Source of the DNA: Spirometra erinaceieuropaei
Taxonomy: Eukaryota > Platyhelminthes > Cestoda > Diphyllobothriidea > Diphyllobothriidae
Reading direction: 5' to 3'
Length of the DNA: 64,000 nucleotides
Assembly: GCA_902702965.1 (NCBI GenBank)
Contig: CACRXP010000612.1
Coordinates: 62,001 to 126,000, forward strand
Shown: positions 22,901-33,499 of the stretch, in pieces
Layout: each line of letters opens with the position of its first letter
Numbering within the stretch: the stretch's first letter is position 1
The notes under the pieces: model-generated
The model's input: the letters and a program-made list of their open reading frames with translations, nothing else
Databases searched by the model: none
Told to the model about the DNA's origin: nothing
Position numbers and translations under genes: made by a program

Positions 22901-23735
22901 ACTCCACGCCGTTCCACCTCACGGGCTGCTAGGGCGATTCCCCTCAACTTTGCATCCTTGAACGTTCGTTGCTTTTTAGATAATTTTAGGAAAAAAAGGA
23001 CAGTGCTTGTCGTTTGAGAGTATGTACTCTACAAGGTGTACATCACTGCACTCAGTCAGACATGGATCTCCGAACAAGGTCACCTTCAGCGGGTGGGTGA
23101 CGTCAACGCCTTCTTCCGAACAGCAACGAAAATCAGGCGTCGTATTTGCCATTCGGAACGACATCATGGAACGACTGCCCTGTCTGCTGCACAGCATAAC
23201 TGATTGGATGATTAGCCTACGACTGCTTCTTAGGGAATCTAACTTTTCCACAACCATTGGCATCAACGCCCCAATAATGACCGGCTCTGACGAAACTAGG
23301 AGCAAATGCTACGAAGAACCGCACGTCCTCCTGACATCTACCGCCATCACCAAGTTGCCTGCAGATGAGTGTTTGTCCCTCATGGAAATCCCGGATACCA
23401 TGGCAATGGCCTCCTCCTCCTCCTCCTCCTCCTCCTCCTCCTCCTAAAAACCTACACTGAACACTGCCTCATCCTAACCAGCAGCTTCTTCCGCCTGCCA
23501 TTCGGAAGCAAGCAACCTGGATGCACACGTGATCGTGGCGCTGACAGGTGCTAAACTATGTTCACCACCGCCGGTGAGATCGGCATGACGTAATGGTGAC
23601 CAAGGAATTCTGCGACGCCGATGGCCGGGCGAAAAGCCGCCTCGTCATTTTCAAAATGAAGATTTGTCGGCAATCACACCGCAGGCCGCAAGTTAAACGA
23701 CCGCCAAGTAAGCTGAATACTGCCGTGATGAGAGG
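22900..23735 (+). pseudogene. RTE-like LINE: EEP (AP-like) endonuclease domain, broken
   Basis: N-terminal endonuclease of a non-LTR retrotransposon, which nicks target DNA. Segments in order, over three frames: TSRAARAIPLNFASLNVR (about 22915-22970; the NVR start of EEP nucleases); YKVYITALSQTWISEQG (about 23025-23075), where the usual catalytic Glu of LSET is Gln (CAG at 23057-23059); GVVFAIRNDIMERLPCL (from about 23127); NGLLLL with an expanded Leu run (23405-23446); FFRLPFGSKQPG; and EFCDADGRAKSRLVIFKMK (23599 onward), where the catalytic Asp-His normally found before RLV is Lys-Ser. The GDFN segment expected just before the Leu run is deleted. It ends at KLNTA (about 23724), where PLE sequence begins. 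The RT domain is absent from the window. Three catalytic sites are lost, so it cannot be active. Confidence 0.85.
23411..23446. repeat. (CTC)n microsatellite inside LINE coding sequence
   Basis: Eleven CTC codons followed by CTA encode a run of 12 Leu. In the intact family this is a short native Leu run (NGLLLLRT). The homology shared with unit B begins at this tract. Confidence 0.9.
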
Positions 23736-23754
23736 AAGAAGCGATCGCTGGAAC

Positions 23755-24125
23755 AAGGGCTTTATTCGCCTGACGTTTCGGGTTGTCATTTGAACCCTTC
23801 ATCAGAAACAGAGGCTGAAAAGGGTGACTCGTGCACAGGAAGTTGCACTATTTTTACGATGCAGTCGCTATGCTAACGCATACCTATAGCAATTAACCGC
23901 GCTCCCCTCCATCAAGGATTGCTGCCCGCCGGTGCGCTAATTGCTTGATGGCCGGTATGTAAGATTTTAATTGCCGAAATGTGATCACCCGTGCTGGATG
24001 CTGGCGTGATGATTGATCGGCCATGTGGCTCAGCGGGTGGCGCTCTCCCCGAGTTGTCAATTACATTTGCCAGCCTATGCCTCAACACGGATTATGAAGT
24101 GGGGAGTTCGCTGTACTTGTTGATA
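23755..24125 (-). mobile_element. PLE alpha inverted arm (unit A, left)
   Basis: Minus-strand copy of the PLE alpha 3' end. It is homologous, inverted, to the plus-oriented 26070-26480 (shared landmarks read on the minus strand: a GATCAATCATCACGCCAGC-type block, a GGCCATCAAGCA block and the CTGATGA...GAAACGTC motif). It ends abruptly near 24125, where unit B continues for about 165 bases more. It is inserted directly after the LINE KLNTA codons. Confidence 0.75.
23768..23810 (-). ncRNA. Hammerhead-ribozyme-like motif (unit A, left arm)
   Basis: On the minus strand: CTGATGA (23805-23799), one extra A, helix II of 5 bp (GGGTT with AACCC), GAAA (23779-23776), CGTC, AGGC. Helix I can form between GTTT and AGGC with two wobble pairs. 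The core bases are intact. Confidence 0.65.
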
Positions 24126-24239
24126 GGATAGGATAAATGCATGCTATATAAGTTGTCAACCCGGCGACCTGGAATGTCTACTCTAACAATATTTATCTCA
24201 GTTGCCTTTGCGAGATACTGAATTCGTCATGACAAGGCA

Positions 24240-25200
24240 ACATCCCTGACATAAAAGACTTAGAATGCTCGAGAAATCACGTCATGTTAGGCGATTGCAA
24301 ATACATCGGAACGTTCTCCGCTGAGGGTCGACGACATACGTCTATCAGCGCAAGTTCTATATGGTGGTGTAATCACAGGTACTCTTCGACAAGGAAAACA
24401 AAAATGGCGTCACAAGGACACCTTGAAGGACTCACTGAGAGGACTGCAGATCGAGCCGGCAACCTGGAAAGAACTAGTGCGAAACATACTGGCATAGTGG
24501 AAAAATTGAAGACCGGTGCACCTATGTAAGAAGGAAATGGGATGGTCAAACGCAAACCCAAAAGGGGCTTCACTGCCAACCGTCATCATCGCCCAACATA
24601 CCCACGGTATCAAAAAAGTTTCTGGACATCAGTCTCGTAGAACGTCTTCTGCCCCAATGCGTTATCAAACGGATATTGGGTACTCCGTCTGCTTCCGTCC
24701 ATGTCGCAAACCCTTCGAATACGGCCACCTGCGCCACCGCTAACCACATGGTTGCGCCCAGACGCCACAAATCACCGACATCATCCACACTGCCCTTACC
24801 TCTGAGTAGACCAGACGACCAGCTGCAGCAACACCACGACATCGCGCACCCCTCCCAACGATGAGACGACATCCGACGTCCCATCATCTGCTGCCGTCAC
24901 CACAGGCATCCCCACCCCCATCCGTGTGGGCTTGGCTCATATCAGTCCTCATTGCGGTGATAGCTTTGCCGTACAGTTTGACCGAATTGGTAAATTGTAA
25001 ATCCATCGGACATAGGTTGGCTAACCAGGAATTGGAGCGCAACCTATACTCGCTGCATTCGCCCCAACTGCACTCATTGCCCCTGCGCCTACAGAAAGCG
25101 CATAGGCCTATTTGGCCACATGCGCATTCATGGAGACTGCCAGTTGAACCAAATCATTCCGCTATTACAAACCAGCACTAGCTCCACACAGCAGCGAGCA
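24240..25200 (+). pseudogene. RTE-like LINE C-terminus with C2H2 zinc finger (unit A)
   Basis: The end of the LINE ORF after the RT. The segment at 24284-24526 ends in ERTSAKHTGIVEKLKTGAPM, corresponding to the post-RT region of this LINE family. It is followed by a first degraded finger (VCFRPCRKPFEYGHLRHR, frame from 24516), a second (SPHCGDSF, about 24945) that has lost its first Cys, and a third with intact spacing at 25069-25131: Cys-x2-Cys-x12-His-x3-His (CTHCPCAYRKRIGLFGHMRIH is the order, read here in pieces CTHC and GHMRIH). A Pro/Thr/Ser-rich linker lies between the fingers. Several stops and frameshifts interrupt the frame. Such C-terminal fingers probably bind nucleic acid during integration. 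The RT between this and the endonuclease tail at 23735 is missing; a PLE arm lies in its place. Confidence 0.75.
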
Positions 25201-25559
25201 CTAGGTTTTTATCTTTTCACGCATCTGGAAAGTGCGTTTCCTAATTTCTTCATGTGGCTCCTCTGATACAGGTGTGATCCGAATCTAAGACAGTCACGGT
25301 ACACTATGCGCGTTGGCTTGGAAGGCTGTCGACGGGCGTCTTAAATCAGACTCCGTAGTTTACAAGTTGTGTGTTTGCGGGGAGTGGCCAACGATCATCT
25401 GAGTGTCCGGCGTCCACAGTGTGACTTTAGGCACTATCATGCATGTGGGCATGATAATGTTAAGGCTTGCGGGTAATGCCTCTAAGACTACGACTGGCGG
25501 TTTACCCTGTCATTAAAAGGTGACGGTGCAGATTGAGTGCAGTGCAGCGTGTCATCCTT
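25201..25559. other. LINE 3' flank, non-coding
   Basis: Probably the 3' UTR of the LINE. It is well conserved with unit B 34501-34900 but has no recognisable motif. Confidence 0.4.
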
Positions 25560-26545
25560 CCGGGCCTTAAGGACGGACCAACTGGCTCCTCGGCCACCTA
25601 CGACCCCTTTAACTATGTCCTGGCATCGGCTTTCGGTTGAGGGGAGAGAGTGACAATTTTGGCAAGCGCTTCCGTACATCACGAACGTTTTGTCGGCTAT
25701 CGGTCGCCTTTTCGCACCACTTGGGGTTGAACTTGCATACACAGAGGAAGCAACCATTACGCGTCAGGTAATGCAACCAAAACACCCGCTGCCACGGCAA
25801 GAAACGTCTGGAGTCGTTAATCGGTCCTGGTGCAGTTGCGGACAAAGCAGCTACGTCGGAAAAACCGAAAGATAGCTCCAAACGAGAATGGCCGAGAACA
25901 CTGCAGCGGTGGGGATAATTGACGTCAGTTCTCAAATTGCGGCTCATTCGAAGGAATTCGACCACATATTCAAATTCTACAAGGACGAAATTATCGCAAG
26001 AGGTGGCAACCGCCGCGAGCTGATTGAGTCATTGTTCACAGGCCCTCATTTCGTTATCAAGTGCAATGAATTTCCCCTTCAATACTCGGTGCTGACACTT
26101 TGCCTGCGTGAAGTAATTAGTCACTCGGGAAGGGCAAAGTTGAAAAATTTTCCAACACCTGTGTCAATGGGCCAAATGGTCGAGCAATCATCACGCCAAC
26201 ACGCAACGCACGTGATGAGATTTCAGCCAATACCGACGCAAATTTCGGCCATCAAGCAGTCATCACACCACGAGCAACGATCCCTGATGAGGGGGGAGTC
26301 GTAAATATTCATAGGTTTGCGCTAGCATGGCGACTGCATCCTATAAATACTGCATCGTCATATGCATGAACCACCCGTATCTGCTTTTGTGTCTGATGAT
26401 GGGTTCGAGCAGGAATCCCACACGTCAGGCTTATAAACCTCTTGTCCCAGCTTTCATGTCTCCTTCTTCAAGACTGCTTCCTTGGACTCGTATCTTTGCT
26501 TCTCCTGGTAGTACAGAAGCTTCTACGCAAGTGTACTCCCATTTT
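25560..26545 (+). pseudogene. PLE alpha GIY-YIG endonuclease C-terminus and 3' arm (unit A)
   Basis: The plus-strand frame from about 25690 to 26304 encodes the PLE linker (APLGVELAYTEEATITRQVM), the nuclease start (SGVVNRSWCSCGQSSYVGKT; the YVG at about 25852 stands for YIG), then an in-frame stop at 25873-25875, and the nuclease C-terminus (FKFYKDEIIARGGNRRELIE and SLFTGPHFVIKCNEFPLQYS), running into the pLTR arm. The start is a non-ATG artefact; the real frame was open upstream. The same stop exists in unit B at 35448-35450, so the element was already dead before the duplication. A hammerhead-like motif follows at 26389. The RT is absent, so this is a 5'-truncated PLE. Confidence 0.8.
26389..26430 (+). 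ncRNA. Degenerate hammerhead-like motif (unit A, right arm)
   Basis: CTGATGA at 26393-26399 and a strong helix II (TGGG...CCCA), but the GAAA box is CACA (26419-26422). CGTCAGGC follows. The core is broken, so it should be inactive. It faces the motif at 23768-23810. Confidence 0.6.
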
Positions 26546-29500
26546 TAACTGACTCGCACACCAATCAACGTCCTTAATTAACCTTGTTGCTCAGCACACG
26601 ATAGACATCATTGTTTTCGACGGACGAACTGTCAGCGGGATCTAGTTTTGGGTAAACTGTAAAACATTTTATAAGTCACTGGAGGCACACGAACAGGTCT
26701 ATGCGGACTCCCATGGTTACATGGCAAATAAAGCTCTCGTTTAACGGTTTTAATGCCCACGCTGTGGAATGCGCATCAATGCGTTTAAATCCCGCATTAC
26801 AAAATATCCTTAATTTTAACTCATTACATCCAGCCTTTTTATCGCTCAGGATGAATTGCGGATTTTATTTACTGGGTGATGAATCGCCACGCATATATGT
26901 CCGCCATTATGTTTTACCGGACGTTTAAAAAATTTAAAAGAATTTTGAACATGCAAGGAAACATAATATTTTAAAACAAAATGGCCATTGATGTCCGGAA
27001 AACTGCGTCGTTGTCAATGATACGGACAAAAGATAATTATCTTATGTATAAGGGGGTATTGACAGATGACAGAGACGATTGTGATATCCACCCTTGGCAT
27101 ACCAGATGCCGTCACATGACCCTTCGAACCATTTCTTTTCTTTCCCAAACTGTGTCATATGTTACAGACCTACCAGATACTAATTTACGAAATTTGGTAC
27201 TGCGCTTAACAGTGTTATACATCAATTAGTAAATCTAGGCTTCCTCAAATACCGCAAATCCACGACCAATTCATATTCTTGCCACTTGATGTTAGAAACT
27301 CCCCTTGTACAATCGGCTCGTTGTTTATTGCAGTTGCAAAGGCCCAATTTACAACAGGGCGTAAAATGTTAACAGATTTAAGGGGCATCTGGAGTTTGCT
27401 TTATCGAGTCTATGAATAACCTAGGAAGATGCAATTCAATGCAGTTCTTAGGCTTTTAGTTTTGCCAAAGTGATAGAGCAGCGTTTGCATGGATTTATCC
27501 CATGTCTACATACGTCAGACTTACTAAAATGTCTACTGACAGGCATCTTACCGATAATGCTGCGTTTGGAGGTTTAAAAGGTTTTTGTCGCAACGTTTAT
27601 AGGTTACTATTACGTTTTTCATCTGCGTAAACTGCTTACGGACACATTTGGACACAATGCTGAAAATTTTATGAATACTTCAGAAGACCCAACGGAGATA
27701 GCCTGACGCTGAGTTTACTCGGTGTGGAAGAACATGAACCGCCAGACTGACCGCCCGACAGAGGTTAACTCAGCTTCTCTCGACAGAGTGGTGACTCACA
27801 AAACACACAGGCAAGACGCACGTGCACCATCTCCCGAGAGGCTGAGGTAGCAAGAGGAGAGAAAAATCGATCAGCATAAGACTAACCAAATGCGACTTTA
27901 AATTGAATTTCTGATCGATTAAGTGCATTTTTCGCTTTGACAATGAAGAACCCACCCAGCTATTTACGACGTCAGCAGTTAAAGAAACCTGTTCCGGTGA
28001 GCACATATTTTTCAATTTTATAAACAATATTTGGAAACTGCTTTCTTCACACGACTTTATCGAGCCTTTCAACTATCCAGGAAAATGTAATTTAATGCAG
28101 TTCTTAAGCTTTTAGTTTTCTCAAAGTGATAGAGCAGCGTGTTCAAGGATATATCCCATGTCTACAGACGTCAAGCTTGCCAAACAATGTCTACTGACAG
28201 GCATGTTACCAACCATGCTGCGCATGGAGGTTTTGAGGGTTTATATCGCAACGCTTAGAGTTTAGTAGTACGTTCTTCATCTGCGCAAATTGCTTACGGA
28301 CACCTTTGGACACAATACTGAAATTTTTATAAATAATATTTGGAAACTGCGTTCTTCAACCGACCTGTATGTGACAAATATTGATTATGCCAGTATAATT
28401 ATAAACTCGATTTGCTGGCCGGATAAATCTGTCACCGCAGTGCTAGACAATTAAACTTATATCAGAACATGAACAGTTGCTGTGTTGAACATCGGTTGGC
28501 TCAAAAAGCGAGAATCAATACCCAAGTATGAACGCTTTTAGATTAAAGCAAACACAATATTCGACAAAACGCATCTACTTGCATGGCATAAAAAGTGAAA
28601 AAGTGTTTTTAAAAAGATGAATATAACAATTACCGCGGTAACTTCGTTAGAACATTTGACGGGTTACCGCGTGCATTGTGATTATGACGTTAATAAAAAT
28701 AGCATTTATGATTCACAAACAATTTGCTTCACGCATTTAGTCTTTGGTCTCCGAACAGGTTATGTAACTGAAAAATTTCAGCTCCACCCGCTAACTACTA
28801 AAAATGGCCTGAGTGCACTTGCTTATCTGATTAGCTAAGTTATTGTGAGAATTTTGGACTTTAATATGAAGCGACAGCAGGTTGAAATAGGCCAATCTGC
28901 GAGAAGCAAGCATTCGTCATAAGCCTTCCCTGTCATGTTATTTTACTGCATATGTTGAATAGTAGTTTAAAAGTGTTAATGCTGTTTTTGTAAAATTAGT
29001 AAAGATGCTACGTAAATTATCTGTGGGCCTGTAAATGCCAATAAACATGCCAGTCCGACCAGATAGATGAATATGACCAAAAATCGTTGGAAAAAGGACT
29101 TACACACAAATAGCAACCTTATATGTGGGAAGACGATTACGTGAACGCACTAACCGCATGCTGAAGCCTGGCAAGATTTTGAGAACTGATGATGCAGCGA
29201 TCATTCAATTGTTCTGGACGCACTGGCGCATCTGCATTTATGCTATCACTTATCCTATTCACTGTGTTTACGTAACGCGTCTGTTTATTTTGCTGGCAAC
29301 ACTCGCGGCTGTTGTACAAAACTCTGGACACAGAATTTCATATGACACCATACTTCTCTCAGTTTGACAGTGCCTGCTATGCGGAACGCTGCTATTTTAA
29401 ATTTCGCCTCAATAAAAGAAAATTGACCTGCATGAGGTTATTCTTACTCCGTGCATCTATCATTTTTAAGTATTCAGGCTTGATCTCGATCTAACTTTAC

Positions 29501-30195
29501 TGTTACGTCAAAAATGGCGAGTTCATACCATCGAGGTGGTTATATGACTACGCAGTCCATAAAAGGAAAAGTCCTACACTGATTCAAGATTTACTTATAG
29601 GATTATAACTATTTAGAGCGCACATTATTCAATCGTACGAATTACTGCGAGGTAACATTAACTTGAGAGAAACTGAACTTACAGTTATTTCCCGAAGTAA
29701 GATGGATAAGGCGTTTTAATGCTGATTATAGTGTACTTGTCGTCATGAATCAGCAATATCCGAGTGCGGATTTGCAAAAACCGAGATTTTACTTCCGAAT
29801 CACATTATAATCTAGTGGTTCGCTTGCATCAACACTAATACACTCCTATTATGGTGCTGAGACCGGAAGGATTTAATCAAATGCGATATGCACGTATTGA
29901 TCTGAGCTGATCTTATGACGGAAATGAATAGTTCTTTTTTGATGACAACCAGGGTATAGCCGTATACGACTGTAACATATGACGCAAATTTCAACTTATC
30001 ACTCTCTGGATGCAAGTCAATTTTGTTACTTCAAAAATTTACAGAAATATCTTTCGTTCCTGAGGTCCGATTCGAAAACATCCATCCAGTTATCTAACAC
30101 GATCGGAACTATAACTATGCAGCCTTTGTTGCCTATTTGGACATTCTAAATGTATGGCACTCTTTGATTTATTTTATTCTCGGTAAGAATCTAGA
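26546..30195. other. Long non-coding part of unit A
   Basis: No coding similarity was found. It contains a direct repeat pair (27407-27680 and 28063-28350) and a block at 27770-28072 that recurs at 37304-37549 and 56740-56985. All of it is shared with unit B. It may be the untranslated part of an older element, but I cannot name one. Confidence 0.45.
27407..28350 (+). repeat. Direct repeat pair within unit A
   Basis: The blocks 27407-27680 and 28063-28350 share, in order, TGATAGAGCAGCGT, TCTACTGACAGGCAT, TTGCTTACGGACAC-type and TTTGGACACAAT landmarks at an offset of about 660 bases. The corresponding pair in unit B is at about 36985-37270 and 37650-37870. Confidence 0.75.
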
Positions 30196-30199
30196 ACAA

Positions 30200-30705
30200 G
30201 CATCAACATTTGGATTTGACGGCATCACTTAGCTTTATGGGGCTACGCTGCTACGTTTACGATATATTTGCAATTGTCACCAGAAAACCCAATAGAACCA
30301 CGCATTTGACTGCCATAGATCAAGCACACGCGTCGACAAGGTTAACTTTCGGCGTTGAAACGACAGGTTTTCTGCATTGCCTACACATCCATCTATGTAA
30401 ATTTGCCGACGGCTGCATCCGAAGAAGCATCTGTCGAAAAGACACCTGGTCTGACCAACACGCAAACTTCTCCAGTTACATACTCCTTCACCAAAAATAT
30501 AGTCTATTGCGCCGTTAACTTCCAGGTGTTAAATAATCTGTTAATATATGGCAAATATGAAGAAGGTAGACGAGTCTAAGACCTGCTTTCCGAGAGCGGT
30601 ATTCTGACGCTTTTGTTGTGAGTAATCTTGCCGAACGACCGAAAAACCCACCACACGGAGGGCGGAAATAGAAAATCTGTTTCCCAAAGACCTGGCAGGT
30701 GAATG
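30200..30705 (+). pseudogene. PLE reverse transcriptase palm fragment (unit A)
   Basis: The open stretch 30210-30518 encodes MGLRCYVYDIFAIVTRKP, matching the PLE palm motif around YVDD (GLRYYGRYVDDIFAI in PLE gamma). The first catalytic Asp is replaced by Tyr (YVYD at 30252-30263). It continues with DQAHASTRLTFGVETTGFLH and ADGCIRRSICRK, matching the region after motif C. After a frame change, SNLAERPKNPPHGGRK (about 30617-30665) matches the PLE linker. Homology to unit B ends at about 30705, inside the linker; the nuclease is missing. This is a dead fragment. Confidence 0.75.
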
Positions 30706-31600
30706 CCTAAGAACAGGCATATATTCCTAACAAGATGGTTAACAACGGAGCCCGGCAGCATAGCAGTCTAGCGAGGCGGTTTGTCCAGGTGTGCTGTTTT
30801 TCCCTAGATTCAAACAAGCAATCTGGGCAAAAAAAACTGGACTAAATGGTCAAATGTAAATTAGTCTAGTACCTTACCGCAACCTCACCCAAAGTCACCT
30901 TTTACGTTTGAAACTCCAAATAAGATGTGCAGTTTGACGATTCATGAGTAACTTCGCGCACTGCATGATACGTTCGTCTTACAACACAGTCATCTCGACA
31001 GTCTAATCACAACATGTACAAACTGGAGGTATTCGTGGTCCGAGCTCTTATAAAACGTGGCACAGCCGTGCTCAACAGGTTTAAGGGAACATATAAAACT
31101 TCTTGACACGTTGAAGAACTTCAAAACAATATCCTTACATCATAGCCGCTGCATTCATCTAGGCCTTCTCCCGCTCTCTAACTTTCACCGAATTCCTCTC
31201 TCTCTGGGCAAGTTCAGGAAATTGTGTGCGCCATTGCAAAGGTCACTTTAATATGGATAAATCGCATCGCAGGCCATCCAAACAGTCGTCAGTACATTGC
31301 TTATGACAACTTTTTATTAACTAGGCCGTGCCTGTGTTAACAGTCCCAGACATGACCACCTTTGGTAAATCTTCGTGCGCAACAATTACTAACAATGTGT
31401 CCACGTTATACTGTCCTCGTTAAGGCCTATACACCCCCAGTGATAAACTTGGGCTGGCTGTACAGTGGTAACGTATGTCTATGTCCACTGTCTAGAAATC
31501 AGAGTCGGCAATTAGAAATTGTGCCTGGGGCAAAAATAGTACCCAGGACTACATTTTAAGGAACAATTTCTACTCACTGTTTGCAGTCTCTACACAAACT
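30706..31600. other. Interval after unit A, no recognisable gene
   Basis: Unique with respect to unit B. No protein or RNA similarity was recognised. Confidence 0.4.
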
Positions 31601-31604
31601 GCGA

Positions 31605-31720
31605 CTCTCCCCATTATGACGAGTTCGAGTAAGGATCCGACACGCCAGGCCGATAAACTTCCTGTTCCTGAGGTTATAGCTCCTTCCTATCACTTAACTT
31701 CACATGTATCGGAAAAACAA
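31605..31720 (+). mobile_element. PLE alpha 3'-end remnant with decayed hammerhead motif
   Basis: The segment around 31613-31652 keeps GAGTTCGAGTAAGGATCCGA and CGCCAGGCC in the same order as the motif at 35977-36018. CTGATGA is reduced to TTATGAC and GAAA to GACA. Following bases (CTTCCTGTTCC) match the arm downstream of the other copies. It is too short to carry coding sequence. Confidence 0.55.
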
Positions 31721-32581
31721 CCGATGTGTTATCTTATGAAATGTCGTTTAAAGAGATTAACGAGGCCAGGTTACAATTTTAATTACCGAGCAGTGTTATC
31801 CTCATATATTTTAGTCACGTCAGGGCACCGGCTGCTTTGTGCTTGCCAAGAAAAAACCACACTCTGTAAATATTGCCACTTAACTGGAACAAATATTTGT
31901 CATTGCTTTTATATTTTCTTAAAACTTTAACTATATTTCATAGAAAACATTCAAAAATTACACTTTCTTGTGCCGCGTAGTAAATGACGTCCTCTCCAAA
32001 CTGTATAATTGAAGAAAGTGTGTTTTGTGGTTTAACGCAGCATAGATTCCAGAATAATTTCAAAGCCTGTCTGTAGTTATACTTATTTCTGCCGTTACCA
32101 AACTACTAACTGCACCTCTGTTGCGTAGAAGGGCATCGAAAGTCAGCGAGAAATACCTATGCTACTGAAAAAACCATATATGCAGAGTGCAGTTTTTGCA
32201 GACAAATGCGAAGGAGGTCGTGCAAAAGTCAGCCCCTCGACACGGCTAAATAATCTTGGAATTATGCTACAAAATGGTTAAATTAACAAGTCTGCAAATA
32301 GAAAGCCCGTTTCAGAATTTCGGTCAATATTTCACGAATAGTAGAGGGACGTTTACCAATTGTGTTTATGCCACTTATTCGCCGCCTAGTGCCCTTGGGC
32401 TCCCTCACGAGGTCAACCAGCAGCCGAACGCCCCTGTGAAGACTGGAGTCGTATAAAGTACAGTCGTGAAAGGTCAAATAGAGTTTCCAGACATTTGAAA
32501 AGTCCATTTACGGTTCGGGTCTGTGAACACGACGAAATATTTCCTGCAAGCTGGCCATTTCTTCGGACAGCCAATCGTTAA
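31721..32581. other. Interval before unit B; weak E-family similarity
   Basis: The stretch around 31930-31960 (ATTTCATAGAAAACATTCAAA) and around 32310-32340 (AGAATTTCGGTCAATATTTC) weakly resembles the arms of E elements. No gene was recognised. Confidence 0.3.
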
Positions 32582-32880
32582 TATCCTCCTCCTAAGAACC
32601 TACAGTGAACACTGCCCAGGCCTAACCAACAGCTTCTTCCGCCTGCCATTCGGAAGCAGGCAACCTGGATGCACACGTGATCGTGACGCTGAAAGGTGCT
32701 AAACTATGTTCACCTCCGCCGGTGAGATCGACATGACGTAATGGTGATTAAGGAATTCTGCGACGCCGATGGCCGGGCGGACCACCGCCTTGTCATTTTC
32801 AAAATGAAGATTTGTCGGCAATCACACCGCAGGCCGCAAGTTAAACGACCGCCAAGTAAGCTGAATACTGCCGTGATGAG
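32582..32880 (+). pseudogene. RTE-like LINE endonuclease C-terminal part (unit B)
   Basis: Encodes SFFRLPFGSRQPG and, in the next frame, EFCDADGRADHRLVIFKMK, ending at KLNTA (about 32872) where the PLE arm starts, as in unit A. Unlike A, it retains the Asp-His pair of the EEP catalytic site (GAC CAC at 32780-32785). The N-terminal half of the endonuclease is outside the duplicated segment. A frame change separates the two segments, so it is a fragment. Confidence 0.8.
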
Positions 32881-33430
32881 AGGAAGAAGCGATCGCTGGA
32901 ACAAGGGCTTGATTCGTCTGATGTTTCGGGTTCTCACTTGATATCATCATCAGAGACAGTGACCGAAAAGGGTGACTCGTGCACAGGACGTTGCAGTATT
33001 TATAGGATGCAGTCGCTATGCAAACGCATACCTATAGCAATTAACCTCGCTCCCCTTCATCAAGGACATTTGCCCGCTAGTGAGCTAGCTGCTCGATGGC
33101 CGGCATGCAAGTTGTTAATTGATGAAATCTCCTCACCCGTGTTGGATTCTGGCGTGATGATTGCTCGACCATCTGGCACGCTGGTTTGCGCGCTCCCCGA
33201 GTGGTCAGTTGCTTTGGCCAGCCTATGCCTCAGCACGGAGTATGGAGTGGGCATGTCGTTGCCCTTGTTGATAGACTGAGGTCCCGTGAACCAAGCAACT
33301 CAAGCAATTCTCGGCTCACGCGATAATCCGCACGTCCGAGAATCTCATTCTCTTCGAACTTGAATGTGTAGCCGGGAACCGTCGAATAGGCTGTGACCTG
33401 AAATTTGGCGTTCTTTCTCTGTGCTGCTGC
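32880..33430 (-). pseudogene. PLE alpha inverted arm with nuclease C-terminus (unit B, left)
   Basis: On the minus strand, from about 33430 down: YTFKFEENEILGRADYRVSR, ELLELLGSRDLSINKGNDMP and TPYSVLRHRLAKATDHSGSA (open at 33254-33060), continuing through the arm to a hammerhead motif at 32958-32916. This is the same C-terminal PLE alpha block that lies in plus orientation at 35211-36140, so the two form the inverted arms of one element. It is longer than the arm in unit A by about 165 bases. The YIG part of the nuclease is not included. Confidence 0.8.
32916..32958 (-). ncRNA. Hammerhead-ribozyme-like motif (unit B, left arm)
   Basis: On the minus strand: CTGATGA (32953-32947), a damaged helix II (GATATC opposite GAACCC), GAAA, CATC, then AGAC. 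Helix I is perfect (GTCT with AGAC). A strong helix I and broken helix II is the reverse of the unit A motif. Confidence 0.55.
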
Positions 33431-33499
33431 CTTTGAACATCAATAAAATTAATGCATGCTATATAGGTAGTCAACCTGACGACCACGAATGTCTACTCT

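Larger units (their letters stand above)
23447..30705 (+). repeat. Segmental duplication, unit A
   Basis: The stretch is paralogous to unit B (32582-40218). Shared order: LINE endonuclease tail, inverted PLE arm, LINE zinc-finger tail, PLE alpha C-terminus, about 3.6 kb non-coding, PLE RT fragment. The offset grows from about 9148 to about 9510 bases because of indels, the largest being about 165 bases missing from A near 24125. Homology starts at the CTC microsatellite and stops inside the PLE linker at about 30705. Hand comparison shows very uneven divergence (see findings). Confidence 0.9.

Noticed and set aside
23007..23447. 146-codon frame ending in a Ser run as a separate gene
   Set aside because: It is the LINE endonuclease. 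The Ser run is the CTC microsatellite read in a shifted frame (the family reads Leu).
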